In this document: positions 50,163-59,931 of the stretch, piece after piece
Position numbering within the stretch: the first letter of the stretch is position 1
Layout: each line of letters starts with the position of its first letter
NCBI RefSeq assembly: GCF_000473085.1
Contig: NZ_AXBA01000015.1
Span: 1-64,000 of the forward strand
Length of the DNA stretch: 64,000 bases
Direction: 5' to 3'
Source of the DNA: Azorhizobium doebereinerae UFLA1-100
GTDB lineage: Bacteria > Pseudomonadota > Alphaproteobacteria > Rhizobiales > Xanthobacteraceae
The notes under the pieces: generated by a model
The model's database searches: none
Seen by the model: only the letters and a program-made list of their open reading frames with translations
What the model was told of the DNA's origin: nothing
Translations under genes and position numbers: made by a program

Positions 50163-51140
50163 ATGTCGTTCCATCAGTCGTTGCGATCGCTGGTTCTCGC
50201 CGCCGCCGTGGCCGGGGCGTCCCTGTGCGGGGCGAAGGCGGACGAGATTTCTGTCACCCAATGGGGCACCAGCCTCTATGGCGCGCCCTATGCGGTGGCG
50301 ATGGCCGACGGCCTGTTCAAGAAGGCCGGCGTCGACATCACCAGCATCATCGGCTCGGGCGGCGGCGGCACCACCGTGCGCAACCTGCTGGCCAGCGATA
50401 CGCCCTATGGCGAGGTGGCCATCGCCGCCGCGCTGGCGGCGCAGCGCCAGGGGCTCGATGTCGTCATCGTCAACACCGGCACCCGCTCGGTGGCGGAGGC
50501 CTCGCTGGTGACCATGCCGGACTCGTCGGTGAAGTCGCTGAAGGACCTGGAAGGCAAGAAGGTCGCCATCACCTCGCCCAAGGGCGTCTCGGAGATGCTG
50601 CTGCTGATGGCCCTGAAAGAGCAGGGCGTGGATGCCTCCAAGGTCGAGCGCGTCGCCTCCGGCGGCTACGTGAATGGCCTCACCATGCTGGAGCAGGGCG
50701 CGGTCGCCGCTGCCGTGCTGATCGAGCCGCTGTCCATCATCCGCGCCGACAAGTACCGGACGGTGGTGAATTACGGCAAGGTTCTGGCGCCCATGACCAC
50801 TTCGGTCGGCATCACCACCCGGGCCTTTGCCAAGGCCAATCCGGCCAAGCTGAAGGCCATCATCGCCGGGCGCGCCGCCGGCGTGGAGGCGCTCTACGCC
50901 GATCCGGCCAAAGCGGCGACCATCATCGCCAAGGATTTCAAGCTCGATCCGCCGATCGCCAAGATCGCGGTGGAGAACATGATCGCCCCGCGCATGTGGA
51001 GCCTGGGCGAGTTCTCCATTCCCGAGCTGAACCGCACCGTGGACGGGCTGAAGCTGATCGGCGAGGTCACCGCCGACGTGGACTGGTCGAAGCTGCTTGA
51101 TCCCTCCTACCTGCCTCCGGCGCTCCAGGCGGTGAAATGA
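50163..51140 (+). CDS. ABC importer substrate-binding protein (NMT1/ThiY-like)
   Basis: 325 residues from ATG 50163. Sec signal with hydrophobic LVLAAAVAGASLCG and cleavage near AKA. Mature part: ISVTQWGTSLYGAPYAVAMADGLFKKAGVDI, GEVAIAAALAAQRQGLDVVIV (order only), LEGKKVAITSPKGVSEMLLLMAL, and KANPAKLKAIIAGRAAGVEALY. The class binds pyrimidine precursors, nitrate, sulfonates and heterocyclic or aromatic acids. Its ligand may be linked to the NadC and nucleotide phosphorylase genes of the same stretch. The stop overlaps the ATPase start (ATGA). Confidence 0.9.
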   Translation: MSFHQSLRSLVLAAAVAGASLCGAKADEISVTQWGTSLYGAPYAVAMADGLFKKAGVDITSIIGSGGGGTTVRNLLASDTPYGEVAIAAALAAQRQGLDVVIVNTGTRSVAEASLVTMPDSSVKSLKDLEGKKVAITSPKGVSEMLLLMALKEQGVDASKVERVASGGYVNGLTMLEQGAVAAAVLIEPLSIIRADKYRTVVNYGKVLAPMTTSVGITTRAFAKANPAKLKAIIAGRAAGVEALYADPAKAATIIAKDFKLDPPIAKIAVENMIAPRMWSLGEFSIPELNRTVDGLKLIGEVTADVDWSKLLDPSYLPPALQAVK

Positions 51141-51964
51141 GCGCGGCAGCCCTCGCCCAGGTGCCGGTCGTGGCGCCCGATGACCACCATGCCCGCCTGC
51201 GCGGCGTGACCCGGATCTTCGGCCCCCGCAACGGGACGGGGGTCCACGCCCTGGGCCCGGTGGATCTGGATTTGCGCCGGGGCGAGTTCTTCTCCGTGGT
51301 CGGCCCGTCCGGCTGTGGCAAGTCCACCTTGCTTGACGTGCTGGCGGGGCTGTCCTTCCCCACTGCCGGCACCGCGGAATTCGAGGGCAAGCCCATCACC
51401 GGCGTGCCGGCCGGCGTGGGCGTGGTGTTCCAGGAGGATGCGTCCTTCCCTTGGCTCAGCGTCGAGGACAATGTCGCCTTCGGCCTGCGCCGCTCTGGCG
51501 TCGACGGGGCGGAGATCGCCCGCCGCGTGGACTATGCGCTCGGCTTCATGGGTCTGAAGGCCTTCGCCAAGGCCTATCCGGCGCAATTGTCCGGCGGCAT
51601 GCGCCAGCGCGTGTGCATCGCCCGCACGCTGGTGATGCAGCCGCGCCTCATCCTGCTCGACGAGCCGTTCGGCGCGCTCGACCAGCAGACCCGCCTGCTG
51701 ATGGGCGACGAGCTGCTGCGCCTCTGGCGCGAGACCAGCGCCACCGTCCTGCTCATCACCCACGCCCTCGACGAGGCGGCCATGCTGTCCGACCGGGTGG
51801 GCGTGATGTCCGCACGCCCCGGCCTGTTCATCGACGTGCTCGACACCGGCTGGCCCCGCGACCGCGACAGCCGCATCGTCTCGCATCCGCGCTTCGGCGA
51901 GCTGACCGCCCATCTGTGGGAGAAGCTGCGCGCGGAATCCCTCAAGCATCTGCGCGGCAGCTAG
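51137..51964 (+). CDS. ABC importer ATP-binding protein (SsuB/TauB type)
   Basis: 275 residues. Walker A VVGPSGCGKSTLLDV, Q-loop VFQEDASFPWLSVEDN, signature LSGGMRQRVCIARTL, Walker B LILLDEPFGALDQQT and H-loop ITHALDEA are intact. A short extra N-terminus precedes the core. ATGA overlap with the binding-protein gene couples translation. The first permease starts 14 bases after the stop. Confidence 0.93.
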   Translation: MSAAALAQVPVVAPDDHHARLRGVTRIFGPRNGTGVHALGPVDLDLRRGEFFSVVGPSGCGKSTLLDVLAGLSFPTAGTAEFEGKPITGVPAGVGVVFQEDASFPWLSVEDNVAFGLRRSGVDGAEIARRVDYALGFMGLKAFAKAYPAQLSGGMRQRVCIARTLVMQPRLILLDEPFGALDQQTRLLMGDELLRLWRETSATVLLITHALDEAAMLSDRVGVMSARPGLFIDVLDTGWPRDRDSRIVSHPRFGELTAHLWEKLRAESLKHLRGS

Positions 51965-51978
51965 GGGGATCGGGAGAC

Positions 51979-52755
51979 ATGGCCCTAGCCTCGCTGTTCA
52001 CCGCCTCCACCTACGCCATGTGGCTGCGTCTCGCGGTGATCGCCGGCGCGGTCGGCGCGCTGGAGCTGGCCTGCCGCATCGGCTGGGTGCCGATGACCAT
52101 CGTCCTGCCGCCCTCCGTCATGGCGGCGAGCCTCGTGGAGCTCCTGGCCAGCGGCGCCTATAGCCGCGACATCCTGGTGAGCTTCTCCAACGTGGCGTTG
52201 GCCGCATTGCTGGCCGTCGGGCTCGGCTTCCTCATCGGCGCGATCCTGCATGCTCTGCCGGCGGTGCGCAGCGCCGTGGAACCGCTGCTGGCGAGCTATT
52301 ACGCCGTGCCGACCTTCATGTTCTATCCGGTGTTCATCATCCTGTTCGGCGTCGGCAGCGGGGCGATCATCGCCATCGCGGTCCTGCTCGCCATCGTGGC
52401 CATGATCACCGCCACCCTGAACGGCGTCGACCGCATCCCTCCCGTGCTGTCCAAGACCGCGCGCATCTTCCGCATGGGTCCCGTGGAGCGGGCGCTCAAG
52501 ATCAGCCTGCCGGCGGCGCTGCCCTACCTGTTCACCGGGGTGAAGCTGTCGGTCGCCTATGCCTTCATCGGCGTGATCGCTTCGGAATTCATCCTCTCCG
52601 GTGCCGGCATCGGCTACGCGATCGCCTATGCCTACAACAACTTCAACAACCGCTCCATGTACGGCCTGATGCTGCTGATCGTGCTGGCTGTGACGCTCAT
52701 CAACACCGGCCTCGACATGATCGACCGCCGCCTGCAAGCGCGACTGAGGCGCTGA
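51979..52755 (+). CDS. ABC importer permease 1 (SsuC-like)
   Basis: 258 residues with about six helices. The transport loop reads ARIFRMGPVERALKISLPAALPYLFTGVKLSVAYAFIG. Unlike most SsuC-type systems, which have one permease, this operon encodes two different ones, so the membrane unit is a heterodimer. GGGAGA precedes ATG 51979; the frame extends upstream inside the ATPase gene but only in shadow. Confidence 0.9.
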   Translation: MALASLFTASTYAMWLRLAVIAGAVGALELACRIGWVPMTIVLPPSVMAASLVELLASGAYSRDILVSFSNVALAALLAVGLGFLIGAILHALPAVRSAVEPLLASYYAVPTFMFYPVFIILFGVGSGAIIAIAVLLAIVAMITATLNGVDRIPPVLSKTARIFRMGPVERALKISLPAALPYLFTGVKLSVAYAFIGVIASEFILSGAGIGYAIAYAYNNFNNRSMYGLMLLIVLAVTLINTGLDMIDRRLQARLRR

Positions 52756-52756
52756 G

Positions 52757-53488
52757 ATGATGCGGCACATCCTAGGTCCCGTCCTCGTCATCCTCTGCGG
52801 CCTGCTGGCCTGGGAAGTGCTGCATCTGCTGGTGGCCAATTCCAGCCTGCCTTCGCCGCTCGCCACCTTCGTCGAAATGGGCGTGCTGCTGCGCGACCCG
52901 GACTTCTGGAAGCAGGCGGCCCAGACCGCGCAGGCGTTTGCGGTGGCGGTGGTGCTCTCCACCGTCGGTGGCATCGCGCTCGGGGTGCTGCTGGGCATGA
53001 AGCGGCTGGCCGGCCAGGTGGCCGAGCCGATCCTGGTCAACCTCTACTCCCTGCCCAAGGTCACGCTCTATCCCGTGGTGCTGCTGATCTTCGGCCTCGG
53101 CATCTCGGCCCGCATCGCCTTCGGCATCATGCACGGGCTGATCCCGCTCACCCTGTTCACCATGAACGCCATCCTCCAGCTCAAGCCGGTCTATCGCCGG
53201 AGCGCGGCGGTGATGGGCCTCACCTCCTGGCAGACGGCGTTGCGCGTGGTGCTGCCCGCCATCCTGCCGCAGGTCATCACCGGCGCCCGGCTCGGCGTCT
53301 CGCTCTGCCTGCTCGGCGTCCTGATCGGCGAGATGTTCGCCGCCCGCAACGGGCTCGGCTACATGGTCACCCATGCCATGGAGCGCGGCGACATGCCGAC
53401 CGTCCTGGCGGTAGCCCTGATCATCGCCGCCGTCGCCCTGGCGGCGAACGGCCTGCTCCTCGCCCTCGACCGATCGAGGCAGCCCTGA
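52757..53488 (+). CDS. ABC importer permease 2 (SsuC-like)
   Basis: 243 residues with about six helices. Transport loop SAAVMGLTSWQTALRVVLPAILPQVITGARLG. It starts one base after the stop of permease 1, in tight coupling. About 25-30% alike by eye to permease 1, suggesting an old duplication. The two together with the ATPase and binding protein make a complete importer. Confidence 0.9.
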   Translation: MMRHILGPVLVILCGLLAWEVLHLLVANSSLPSPLATFVEMGVLLRDPDFWKQAAQTAQAFAVAVVLSTVGGIALGVLLGMKRLAGQVAEPILVNLYSLPKVTLYPVVLLIFGLGISARIAFGIMHGLIPLTLFTMNAILQLKPVYRRSAAVMGLTSWQTALRVVLPAILPQVITGARLGVSLCLLGVLIGEMFAARNGLGYMVTHAMERGDMPTVLAVALIIAAVALAANGLLLALDRSRQP

Positions 53489-53640
53489 TGCGGAGGTGTG
53501 CCTGCTGAACCGCCCGCCGCCGTCGATCCGTACGGCCTGAACACAAAGATGCCCGCCGGTGACCCGTGGGACCGTCCACGAGGACGGCCATGTCTGCGCG
53601 CGCCCGCAAGCACCGCTCGCCTCAATGGGAGAAGCCCAAG

Positions 53641-54477
53641 ATGTATGATCCTTTCCAGATTGACCGGCTGATCGACCTCTGGCTCGCCGAAGACATCGGC
53701 TATTGCGATCTGACCGTTCAGGTCATGATCGAGCCCGACGAACAGGGGCATTTCTACATGAATGCCCGCGAGCCCATGACCATCGCCGGCATCGACATCG
53801 CGGCGGCCGTGTTCGCCCGCTACGACCGCCGCCTGGAGGTGGAGACCAAGGTGAAGGACGGCGACGTGGTGGGGAAGGGCGCAATCCTGCTCACCGTCCG
53901 TGGCCCGGCGCGCGGCATCCTCACCGCCGAGCGCACGGCGCTCAACATCGTGCAGCGCATGTCCGGCATCGCCACCGAGACCGCGAAATACGTCGCCGCC
54001 GTTGCGGGTACCAAGGCGCGCCTCATCGACACCCGCAAGACCACGCCCGGCCTGCGCATGGTGGAGAAGCACGCGGTGACCTGCGGCGGCGGCCTCAACC
54101 ATCGCCTCGGCCTCGATAATGGCGTGATGATCAAGGACAACCATATCGCGGTCTGCGGCGGCATCGCCCCCGCCGTCGCCCGCGCCCGCAAGCGCCTGCC
54201 CACGCTGACCAAGATCGAGGTGGAATGCGACCGGCTCGACCAGGTGGGCGAGGCGCTCGCCGCCGGGGCCGACGTCATCATGCTCGACAACATGTCCATT
54301 CCCGACATGAAGGCGGCGGTGGAACTGGTGGCCGGGCGCGTGCCGCTGGAAGCCTCCGGCGGCATTCGCCTCGACACCATCGGCCCGATCGCCCAGACCG
54401 GCGTGACCTACATCTCCACCAGCAAGATCACCCAGTCCGCGCCGGCGGTGGATATCGGCCTCGACGAGGCGGAGTGA
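53641..54477 (+). CDS. nadC: Nicotinate-nucleotide pyrophosphorylase (carboxylating), NadC/QPRTase
   Basis: 278 residues. Family motifs are complete: WLAEDIGYCDLTV at the start, AERTALNIVQRMSGIAT, RLIDTRKTTPGLRMVEKHAV (order only), GGGLNHRLGLDNGVMIKDNH, and VMLDNMSIPDM with the C-terminal LEASGGIRLDTI. It makes nicotinate mononucleotide from quinolinate and PRPP, releasing CO2. ModD was considered, but the DTRKTTPGLR and NHR-L-D motifs are of the NadC type. No nadA or nadB is adjacent. An in-frame ATG at 53590 with AGGA could extend it by 17 residues; ATG 53641 has GGGAGAA. It is 4 bases before the fused gene. Confidence 0.9.
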   Translation: MYDPFQIDRLIDLWLAEDIGYCDLTVQVMIEPDEQGHFYMNAREPMTIAGIDIAAAVFARYDRRLEVETKVKDGDVVGKGAILLTVRGPARGILTAERTALNIVQRMSGIATETAKYVAAVAGTKARLIDTRKTTPGLRMVEKHAVTCGGGLNHRLGLDNGVMIKDNHIAVCGGIAPAVARARKRLPTLTKIEVECDRLDQVGEALAAGADVIMLDNMSIPDMKAAVELVAGRVPLEASGGIRLDTIGPIAQTGVTYISTSKITQSAPAVDIGLDEAE

Positions 54478-54481
54478 CGTC

Positions 54482-56542
54482 ATGGGATCGGGACTCTTCT
54501 TCTTCGTCGTCGGGCCGAGTGGCTCCGGCAAGGACACCCTGATCGAAGGGGCGAAGGCGGCTCTCGGTCCCTCCGGCCGCTACGTTTTCGCGCGCCGGGC
54601 CATCACCCGGCCCGCCGATGCGGGCGGGGAAGCGCACGAGGCCCTGAGCGTCGACCAGTTCGAAGCGGTGAGCGCCGCTCGCGGCTTCCTCCTTCAGTGG
54701 CAGGCCCATGGCCTGCGCTACGGCTTGCGCGCCGACCTTCTCGACGAGATGGCGGCAGGCCGGCACGTGGTGGCCAACGGCTCCCGCGCCATGGTGGCGG
54801 AATTGGCGGCCCACGTGCCCCACCTCGTGGTGGTGGAGATCACCGCCCCGGCGGAGGTGCTGGCGCAACGCCTGACTGGCCGCGGCCGGGAGGCGGCGGA
54901 GAACATCGCGGCGCGGCTGGATCGCAAGGTGCCGCCGTTTCCCGCGGGCGTCGCCGTGATCCAGGTGGCCAACGACAGCACGCCGCGCGCCGGTGTCGAG
55001 CGCTTCGTCGCCGCGCTGGAGGGGCAGGCTGCCCGTCTGCGCCTGGTGCGCATGCCCATCGAGACCGGCCGGCGCAACGTCGCCTTTCTTGCGCGCGGCT
55101 GCACCGTCGTCGCCGCGCCGGACTATCTCGGCCCCGGCCGGGTGGATCTGGCAGGGGAGAGACGCTCCATCCGCGCCGAGATCGCCCTGGTGTCCGACAG
55201 CCTGCTGGCACACGACGCTGTGGGCCTCTCGCAGGAGACCTTCGCCGCCCTCGGCCTGCCGGAAGGCGCCGAACTGGTGCTGACCCGCACGCCCGTTCCC
55301 GAGAGCCGCGCGGCCCTGCGCCGCAAGATCCGGGGCGAGGCGCTGGATGAACCTGCCTATGTCCAGGTGGTGGGCGACATCGTGGAGGGCCGCTATCCCG
55401 ACAGCGAGGTGGCCGGCTTCCTGGTGGCGGCCGACCGCGGGCTGACCGACGGGGAGGTTCTGGCACTGGCCAAGGTGCGGGCCAGCTTCGCCAACCGTAT
55501 CGTCTGGGGCGAGCCCATGGTGGTGGACAAGCACTCCATGGGCGGCATTCCCGGCTCGCGCATCACCATGATCGTGGTGCCCATCGTCGCCGCCCACGGC
55601 CTTGCCATTCCGAAGACCTCGTCGCGCGCCATCACTTCCGCCGCCGGCACGGCGGATGCCATGGAGACCCTGGCGCGGGTCGATCTGGACGCCGCCGAGG
55701 TGCGCCGGACGGTGGAGCGGGCGCGCGGCTGCATCGCCTGGAACGGCCGGCTCAGCCATTCCGCTCTGGATGACGTGATGAACGCCATCACCCGGCCGCT
55801 GGGGCTCGATTCGACCCGCTGGTCGGTGGCTTCCATCCTGTCCAAGAAACTTGCCGCCGGCTCCACTCACGTGGTGATCGACTTGCCGTTCGGCGCCCGC
55901 GCCCGGGTGAAGAGCGCGGCGGAAGCCGCAGAGATGGCGCGCCTGTTCGAGCAGGTGGGCGCAGGGCTCGGCCTGACGGTGGAGGCCATTCCCACCGATG
56001 GCAGCGGGCCCATCGGGCGCGGTATCGGCCCGGCGCTGGAGGTGCGCGATGTGTTGTGGGTGCTGGAGGGGCATCCCGACGCGCCGCCGGACTTGCGCGA
56101 GAAGGCGCTATTCTTCGCCAGCCGCATCCTGGCCTGGGACCCCGCCGTCGGACCGGCCAATGCCAGGGCCCGGGCCGAGGCGCTGCTGGCCTCCGGCGCG
56201 GCACGGGCGGCGCTGGAGCGCATCTGCGAGGCCCAGGGCCGTTGGAGCGAGCCGGTGCGGCCGGCCCGTCTCACCCGCACCGTGGTGGCCGCGACCACCG
56301 GCACAATCACGAACATCGACGGCTTCGCGGTGGCTGGAATTGCCCGCCTCGCCGGCGCGCCGCAGGACAAGGGCGCGGGCATCGATCTCAAGGCGCGCAG
56401 CGGCGATCACCTGCGTGCGGGCGACCCGTTGTTCGTGATCCACGCATCCTCCGCGGCGGATCTGGACGCCGCCGCGGCTCAGGCCGCCACCTTCGACGGC
56501 TTCACCTTCGACGCAGGCCGGGAAAGCGCAGCTTCCCGCTGA
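54482..56542 (+). CDS. Fusion of PhnN ribose 1,5-bisphosphate kinase and AMP/thymidine phosphorylase
   Basis: 686 residues in one frame. Residues 1-184 are Phn[14 protein letters not shown] (Walker A, Lys17), [20 protein letters not shown] (38-56), and VANGSRAMV. Residues about 185-686 are a full AMP phosphorylase-type domain (archaeal DeoA-like, about 500 aa): [14 protein letters not shown] at the start, [39 protein letters not shown], and [21 protein letters not shown] phosphorylase gives base and ribose 1,5-bisphosphate from a nucleotide; PhnN phosphorylates that to PRPP. One protein could thus channel NMP to PRPP. The gene starts 4 bases after nadC, a PRPP user. Confidence 0.9.
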   Translation: MGSGLFFFVVGPSGSGKDTLIEGAKAALGPSGRYVFARRAITRPADAGGEAHEALSVDQFEAVSAARGFLLQWQAHGLRYGLRADLLDEMAAGRHVVANGSRAMVAELAAHVPHLVVVEITAPAEVLAQRLTGRGREAAENIAARLDRKVPPFPAGVAVIQVANDSTPRAGVERFVAALEGQAARLRLVRMPIETGRRNVAFLARGCTVVAAPDYLGPGRVDLAGERRSIRAEIALVSDSLLAHDAVGLSQETFAALGLPEGAELVLTRTPVPESRAALRRKIRGEALDEPAYVQVVGDIVEGRYPDSEVAGFLVAADRGLTDGEVLALAKVRASFANRIVWGEPMVVDKHSMGGIPGSRITMIVVPIVAAHGLAIPKTSSRAITSAAGTADAMETLARVDLDAAEVRRTVERARGCIAWNGRLSHSALDDVMNAITRPLGLDSTRWSVASILSKKLAAGSTHVVIDLPFGARARVKSAAEAAEMARLFEQVGAGLGLTVEAIPTDGSGPIGRGIGPALEVRDVLWVLEGHPDAPPDLREKALFFASRILAWDPAVGPANARARAEALLASGAARAALERICEAQGRWSEPVRPARLTRTVVAATTGTITNIDGFAVAGIARLAGAPQDKGAGIDLKARSGDHLRAGDPLFVIHASSAADLDAAAAQAATFDGFTFDAGRESAASR

Positions 56543-56549
56543 GAGCGAA

Positions 56550-56594
56550 GCCCCGAATCGAACCCGCTCCGAAGGTATTCGGGGCGGGTTTTTT
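56550..56594 (+). terminator. Terminator after the phnN-phosphorylase gene
   Basis: Two alternative stems: GCCCCGAAT/ATTCGGGGC (56550-56558 with 56577-56585) and AACCCGC/GCGGGTT (56561-56567 with 56584-56590). The second is followed by TTTT, giving a Rho-independent terminator; the first would compete with it. Confidence 0.7.
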
Positions 56595-56727
56595 GTGTTC
56601 GATCCACCGGCAGATGGTGCAGATTTCCTCGCGGACACTATTGGTCGCAACCTCCGCGCAAGTCTACGGGCGCACAACGCGAAAATGCCGTTCCTGCATA
56701 CCGCCGAAAGGCGCTGCACCGGAGACC

Positions 56728-58818
56728 ATGCGCGTGACCATCAAACGTTTGCTATCGCTTTCCATCTTTCTCATCGCCGCAATCGCTTGCGCGCTATCGC
56801 TCAACATGGCCATCGGCCAGTACGGCCGGCTGACGCTGGTGAACCAGGCGGACCTTCGCCTGCAATATATCCGCGCCCTGGCCGACGTCCCCCCGCTGAT
56901 GAATGCGGAGCGCGGCCTGACCGTGCTGGTCCTCGGCACCATGACCGCCGAGCAGGCGAGCACCCGCAAGGATCTCGCCGACTATCGCGCGGCGACGGAG
57001 AAGGGCTTTGCCAAGATCCTCGCGGAAGCCAATGCGGCGCGCGGTGAACTGGCTGATGCGGATGCCATGGTGACCACCGCCGAGGAACTGCGGAGGGCCT
57101 ACAAAGCGCTGCGGGACGCAGCCGACGCGAGCCTGGCGCAGCCGGTGGCCCAGCGCGGCAACGCCACCGCCGTCGTCACGCAGAGCGCCGGCACGATCAA
57201 CAGCATCGCGACCCGCTCCATGGGCACGCAGATGCGTCTGCTCGCCGGCGCCAACGGTCTTGCCTATGCCTGGGGCAGCGTCGCGGCCAACGTCCTCGAG
57301 CTGCGCGACCAGGGCGGGCGTCTCGCCGGCCTGCTGCAGAACATCGTCGCCGCGCACAAGCCCGTCACCCCGGAGATCCGCACCGACTTCCTGGTCCTTC
57401 AGGGCCGGGTGGAGCAGGTCTGGGGCGGATTGTGGGAATTGCGCACGGTCACCAATGGCTCGCCCGCCTTCCTCCCCGCGCTGGAGAAGGTTGCGCGCGA
57501 AAATATCGAGTTCGCCGCCACCATGCGCCGCGAGATGATGCCCTATTTCGAAAGCGGCGACTTTCCCCTCGACGGCGCCGCCTTCCGCGAGAAGACCTTC
57601 CGCATCTGGGGGCCGGTGATCGAGCTGCGCGACGCGGCGCTGGACAGCGCCGATGCCGCCATCGACGTCGCCCAGAGCACGGCGCGGACCAATCTGACCT
57701 GGGCCATCGTCGGTCTCGTCGCGGTTGTGGTGGTCGTGGCCGGCGTGCTGGCTCTGGTCTCCCGCCGGGCGATCAAGCCGCTGGTGGAGATGACGCAGGC
57801 GGTGGGCCACCTCGCCGATGGCCAGCTCGACACCGTCATCCCGAGCGTCGGTCGCAAGGACGAGATCGGCGCCATGGCCACCTCGGTCCAGGTGTTCAAG
57901 GACAGTCTCATCCGCAACGCGGCGCTGGAGGCGGAGACGGTCGCCGCCCGCGAGCGGGCCGAGGCCGAGCGGCGCAAGGCCATGCACGAACTGGCGGACA
58001 TGTTCGAACAGACCGTCGGCGGCATCGTCAGCGCGGTCGGTTCGTCCGCCGAGGCCCTGAAGGCCTCGTCCAATGTGCTCGCCCGCAGCGCGGACGACAC
58101 CGCCGGCCGCTCCAACACCGTGGCGGCGGCGGCGGAAGAAGCGGCGGTGAACGTCAACGTCGTCGCGTCCTCGGCCGAGGAACTCGGCAGCTCCGTGCAG
58201 GAGATCGGCCGGCAGGTGGAGCAGGCGGCGGCCGTGTCGCTGACTGCCGTCGACGAGGCCCGCTCCACCGGCGAGATCGTCCAGGAATTGTCCTACGCCG
58301 CCAACAAGATCAGCAACATCCTGAGCCTGATCTCCAACATCGCCGGCCAGACCAACCTCCTGGCGCTCAACGCCACCATCGAGGCGGCCCGGGCCGGCGA
58401 GGCCGGGCGCGGCTTTGCGGTGGTCGCGGCCGAAGTGAAGGAACTCGCCGACCAGACCGCCAAGGCGACGGCGGAAATCTCCGGCCAGGTGGGTGCCATC
58501 CAGTCCTCGACCGGCAAGGCCGTGGAGGCCATCAGCTCCATCGCCTCAACCATCCAGGAGATGAACACCTACTCCAACGCGATCGCCGCCGCGGTGGCAG
58601 AGCAGGGCTCGGCCACCGGCGAGATCGTGCGCAGCGTGGCGCAGGCCTCGGCCGGCACGAGCGAAGTGACGGGCAACATCACCAGCGTCGCCCAGACCGC
58701 CCAGAGCGTCGGCGTGGCGGCGGGCGAGGTGCTCTCGCTCTCCACAAACCTGTCTGCCCAGGCCGACGCGCTGAGCACGGAGATGGAGCGCTTCCTCGCC
58801 ACCGTCCGCGCGGCCTGA
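56728..58818 (+). CDS. Methyl-accepting chemotaxis protein
   Basis: 696 residues from ATG 56728, which follows GGAGA. TM1 about 8-28, large periplasmic helical ligand domain 30-325, TM2 at about 325-347 ([19 protein letters not shown]), HAMP at about 348-400 ([20 protein letters not shown]), then the signalling domain with the conserved hairpin tip region [38 protein letters not shown] (order only). It passes ligand signals to CheA through CheW. The ligand is unknown; no che genes are in the window. Its own terminator follows. Confidence 0.93.
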   Translation: MRVTIKRLLSLSIFLIAAIACALSLNMAIGQYGRLTLVNQADLRLQYIRALADVPPLMNAERGLTVLVLGTMTAEQASTRKDLADYRAATEKGFAKILAEANAARGELADADAMVTTAEELRRAYKALRDAADASLAQPVAQRGNATAVVTQSAGTINSIATRSMGTQMRLLAGANGLAYAWGSVAANVLELRDQGGRLAGLLQNIVAAHKPVTPEIRTDFLVLQGRVEQVWGGLWELRTVTNGSPAFLPALEKVARENIEFAATMRREMMPYFESGDFPLDGAAFREKTFRIWGPVIELRDAALDSADAAIDVAQSTARTNLTWAIVGLVAVVVVVAGVLALVSRRAIKPLVEMTQAVGHLADGQLDTVIPSVGRKDEIGAMATSVQVFKDSLIRNAALEAETVAARERAEAERRKAMHELADMFEQTVGGIVSAVGSSAEALKASSNVLARSADDTAGRSNTVAAAAEEAAVNVNVVASSAEELGSSVQEIGRQVEQAAAVSLTAVDEARSTGEIVQELSYAANKISNILSLISNIAGQTNLLALNATIEAARAGEAGRGFAVVAAEVKELADQTAKATAEISGQVGAIQSSTGKAVEAISSIASTIQEMNTYSNAIAAAVAEQGSATGEIVRSVAQASAGTSEVTGNITSVAQTAQSVGVAAGEVLSLSTNLSAQADALSTEMERFLATVRAA

Positions 58819-58842
58819 GGCTCACGGCTCGACACATCCGGA

Positions 58843-58868
58843 GGGCGGCCCCAGGGCCGCCCTTTTTT
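58843..58868 (+). terminator. Rho-independent terminator after the chemoreceptor
   Basis: 8-bp stem GGGCGGCC/GGCCGCCC with a 4-base loop and six T's. Strong and well placed, 25 bases after the stop. Confidence 0.9.
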
Positions 58869-58898
58869 GTTTGTGCGTATCTCTTCTGCGCGGACCCG

Positions 58899-59804
58899 TC
58901 AGCCGACGGCGGGCTGACCGCCCCAGATCTGCGACAGATAGCTGGTGAAGACCTCGACGCTCGGGGACTGGACCGGCGTGACCCAGGCCGCGCACGTGAG
59001 CAGCTTGCCGGAGACGTCCTCCAATTCGCGAATGACGATGCCGCGCCGCTGCACGTTGCGCACGCAACTGGCATAGACGCTCACCCCGGCGCCCGCCGCG
59101 ACCAGCCCGAAGATGCCTTCGGAGGAGGAGGCTTCCTGCACGATGTCCGGCGTGAAGCCGGCACGGTGGCACAGCGAGAAGAACTGGTTGCGGAACGCGC
59201 CCCAGTTCTCGCCCGAGCCCAACACGAACGGCTCGCCGGCAAGGTCCGCCAGCTTGAGGCTGCGCACGTTGGAGAGCGGGTGGGTGATAGGCAGCAGCGC
59301 CACGTAGCGGTCACTGTCGAACGTGTAGCTCGCCATGCCCGGCTGGTCCACGGGACCGATCATGAAGCCGATGTCGATCCGGTCCGCCAGCAGCGCCTCG
59401 TGCTGCTTCAGCGTTGCGATGAATGACAGTTCGAGCCGGATGTCGGGACGCAGGCGGCTGAAGGAGCGCAGGAACTCCGGCAATCGGCCGTTGATGGCGA
59501 AATCCATGTAGCCGATGCGCAGCACGCCGGTTTCCCCGCTGGCGGTACGCCGCGCAAGCGAAACGGCGCGCTCCAGCCGCTCAAGGGCGAGGCGCGCCTC
59601 GGCGAGGAACGCCTTGCCCGCCTCGGTCAGCTCCACCGACCGGGTGGTGCGGCGGAACAGCGGCACGCCCACTTCCCGTTCCAGCTCGCCGATCAGCCGG
59701 CTCATGCCCGGCTGAGTCATGTTCAAACGATCGGCGGCGCGGCTGAAGTGCAGCACCTCGGCCAAAGTGATGAAGCTGCGGACGTGGCGGAGATCGAAGC
59801 GCAT
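58899..59804 (-). CDS. LysR-family transcriptional regulator (divergent to the isochorismatase gene)
   Basis: 301 residues. N-terminal helix-turn-helix (VRSFITLAEVLHFSRAADRLNMTQPGMSRLI, order only) and a LysR substrate domain starting near GETGVLRIGYMDFAINGRLP. The start ATG 59804 lies 7 bases from a 22-base palindrome, and the regulator is divergent from the amidase-like gene. It should control operon E, possibly with an amide or ureide signal. The fold is most like regulators of aromatic or amide degradation. Confidence 0.92.
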   Translation of the reverse strand: MRFDLRHVRSFITLAEVLHFSRAADRLNMTQPGMSRLIGELEREVGVPLFRRTTRSVELTEAGKAFLAEARLALERLERAVSLARRTASGETGVLRIGYMDFAINGRLPEFLRSFSRLRPDIRLELSFIATLKQHEALLADRIDIGFMIGPVDQPGMASYTFDSDRYVALLPITHPLSNVRSLKLADLAGEPFVLGSGENWGAFRNQFFSLCHRAGFTPDIVQEASSSEGIFGLVAAGAGVSVYASCVRNVQRRGIVIRELEDVSGKLLTCAAWVTPVQSPSVEVFTSYLSQIWGGQPAVG

Positions 59805-59810
59805 CGATAA

Positions 59811-59832
59811 TTCATATCACGAACGATATGAA
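59811..59832. promoter_or_regulatory. LysR operator in the divergent region
   Basis: Perfect 8-6-8 inverted repeat TTCATATC-ACGAAC-GATATGAA, fitting the T-N11-A LysR consensus. It lies 7 bases before the LysR start and about 100 bases before the isochorismatase start. Confidence 0.7.
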
Positions 59833-59931
59833 TAGCATCGAAATAAGAATTTCACCTTCTCTATCCGCAGGCCCCATCGTTGCGGTCAAGCGCTGCACGC
59901 AAAGCGCGCCCACCAAACGGGGACGACAGAG

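Noticed and set aside
53566-53640. Longer NadC start at 53566
   Set aside because: It adds residues not typical of the family. The real alternatives are ATG 53590 and ATG 53641, both with better ribosome sites.
53641-54477. ModD (molybdenum transport-associated) identity for the nadC gene
   Set aside because: The DTRKTTPGLR, NHRLGLDNGVMIKDNH and LEASGGI motifs are those of NadC, and no modABC genes are nearby.
56555-56568. GAATCGAACCC resembling an antisense tRNA T-arm
   Set aside because: No acceptor or anticodon stem can be built around it. It is part of the terminator after the fusion gene.
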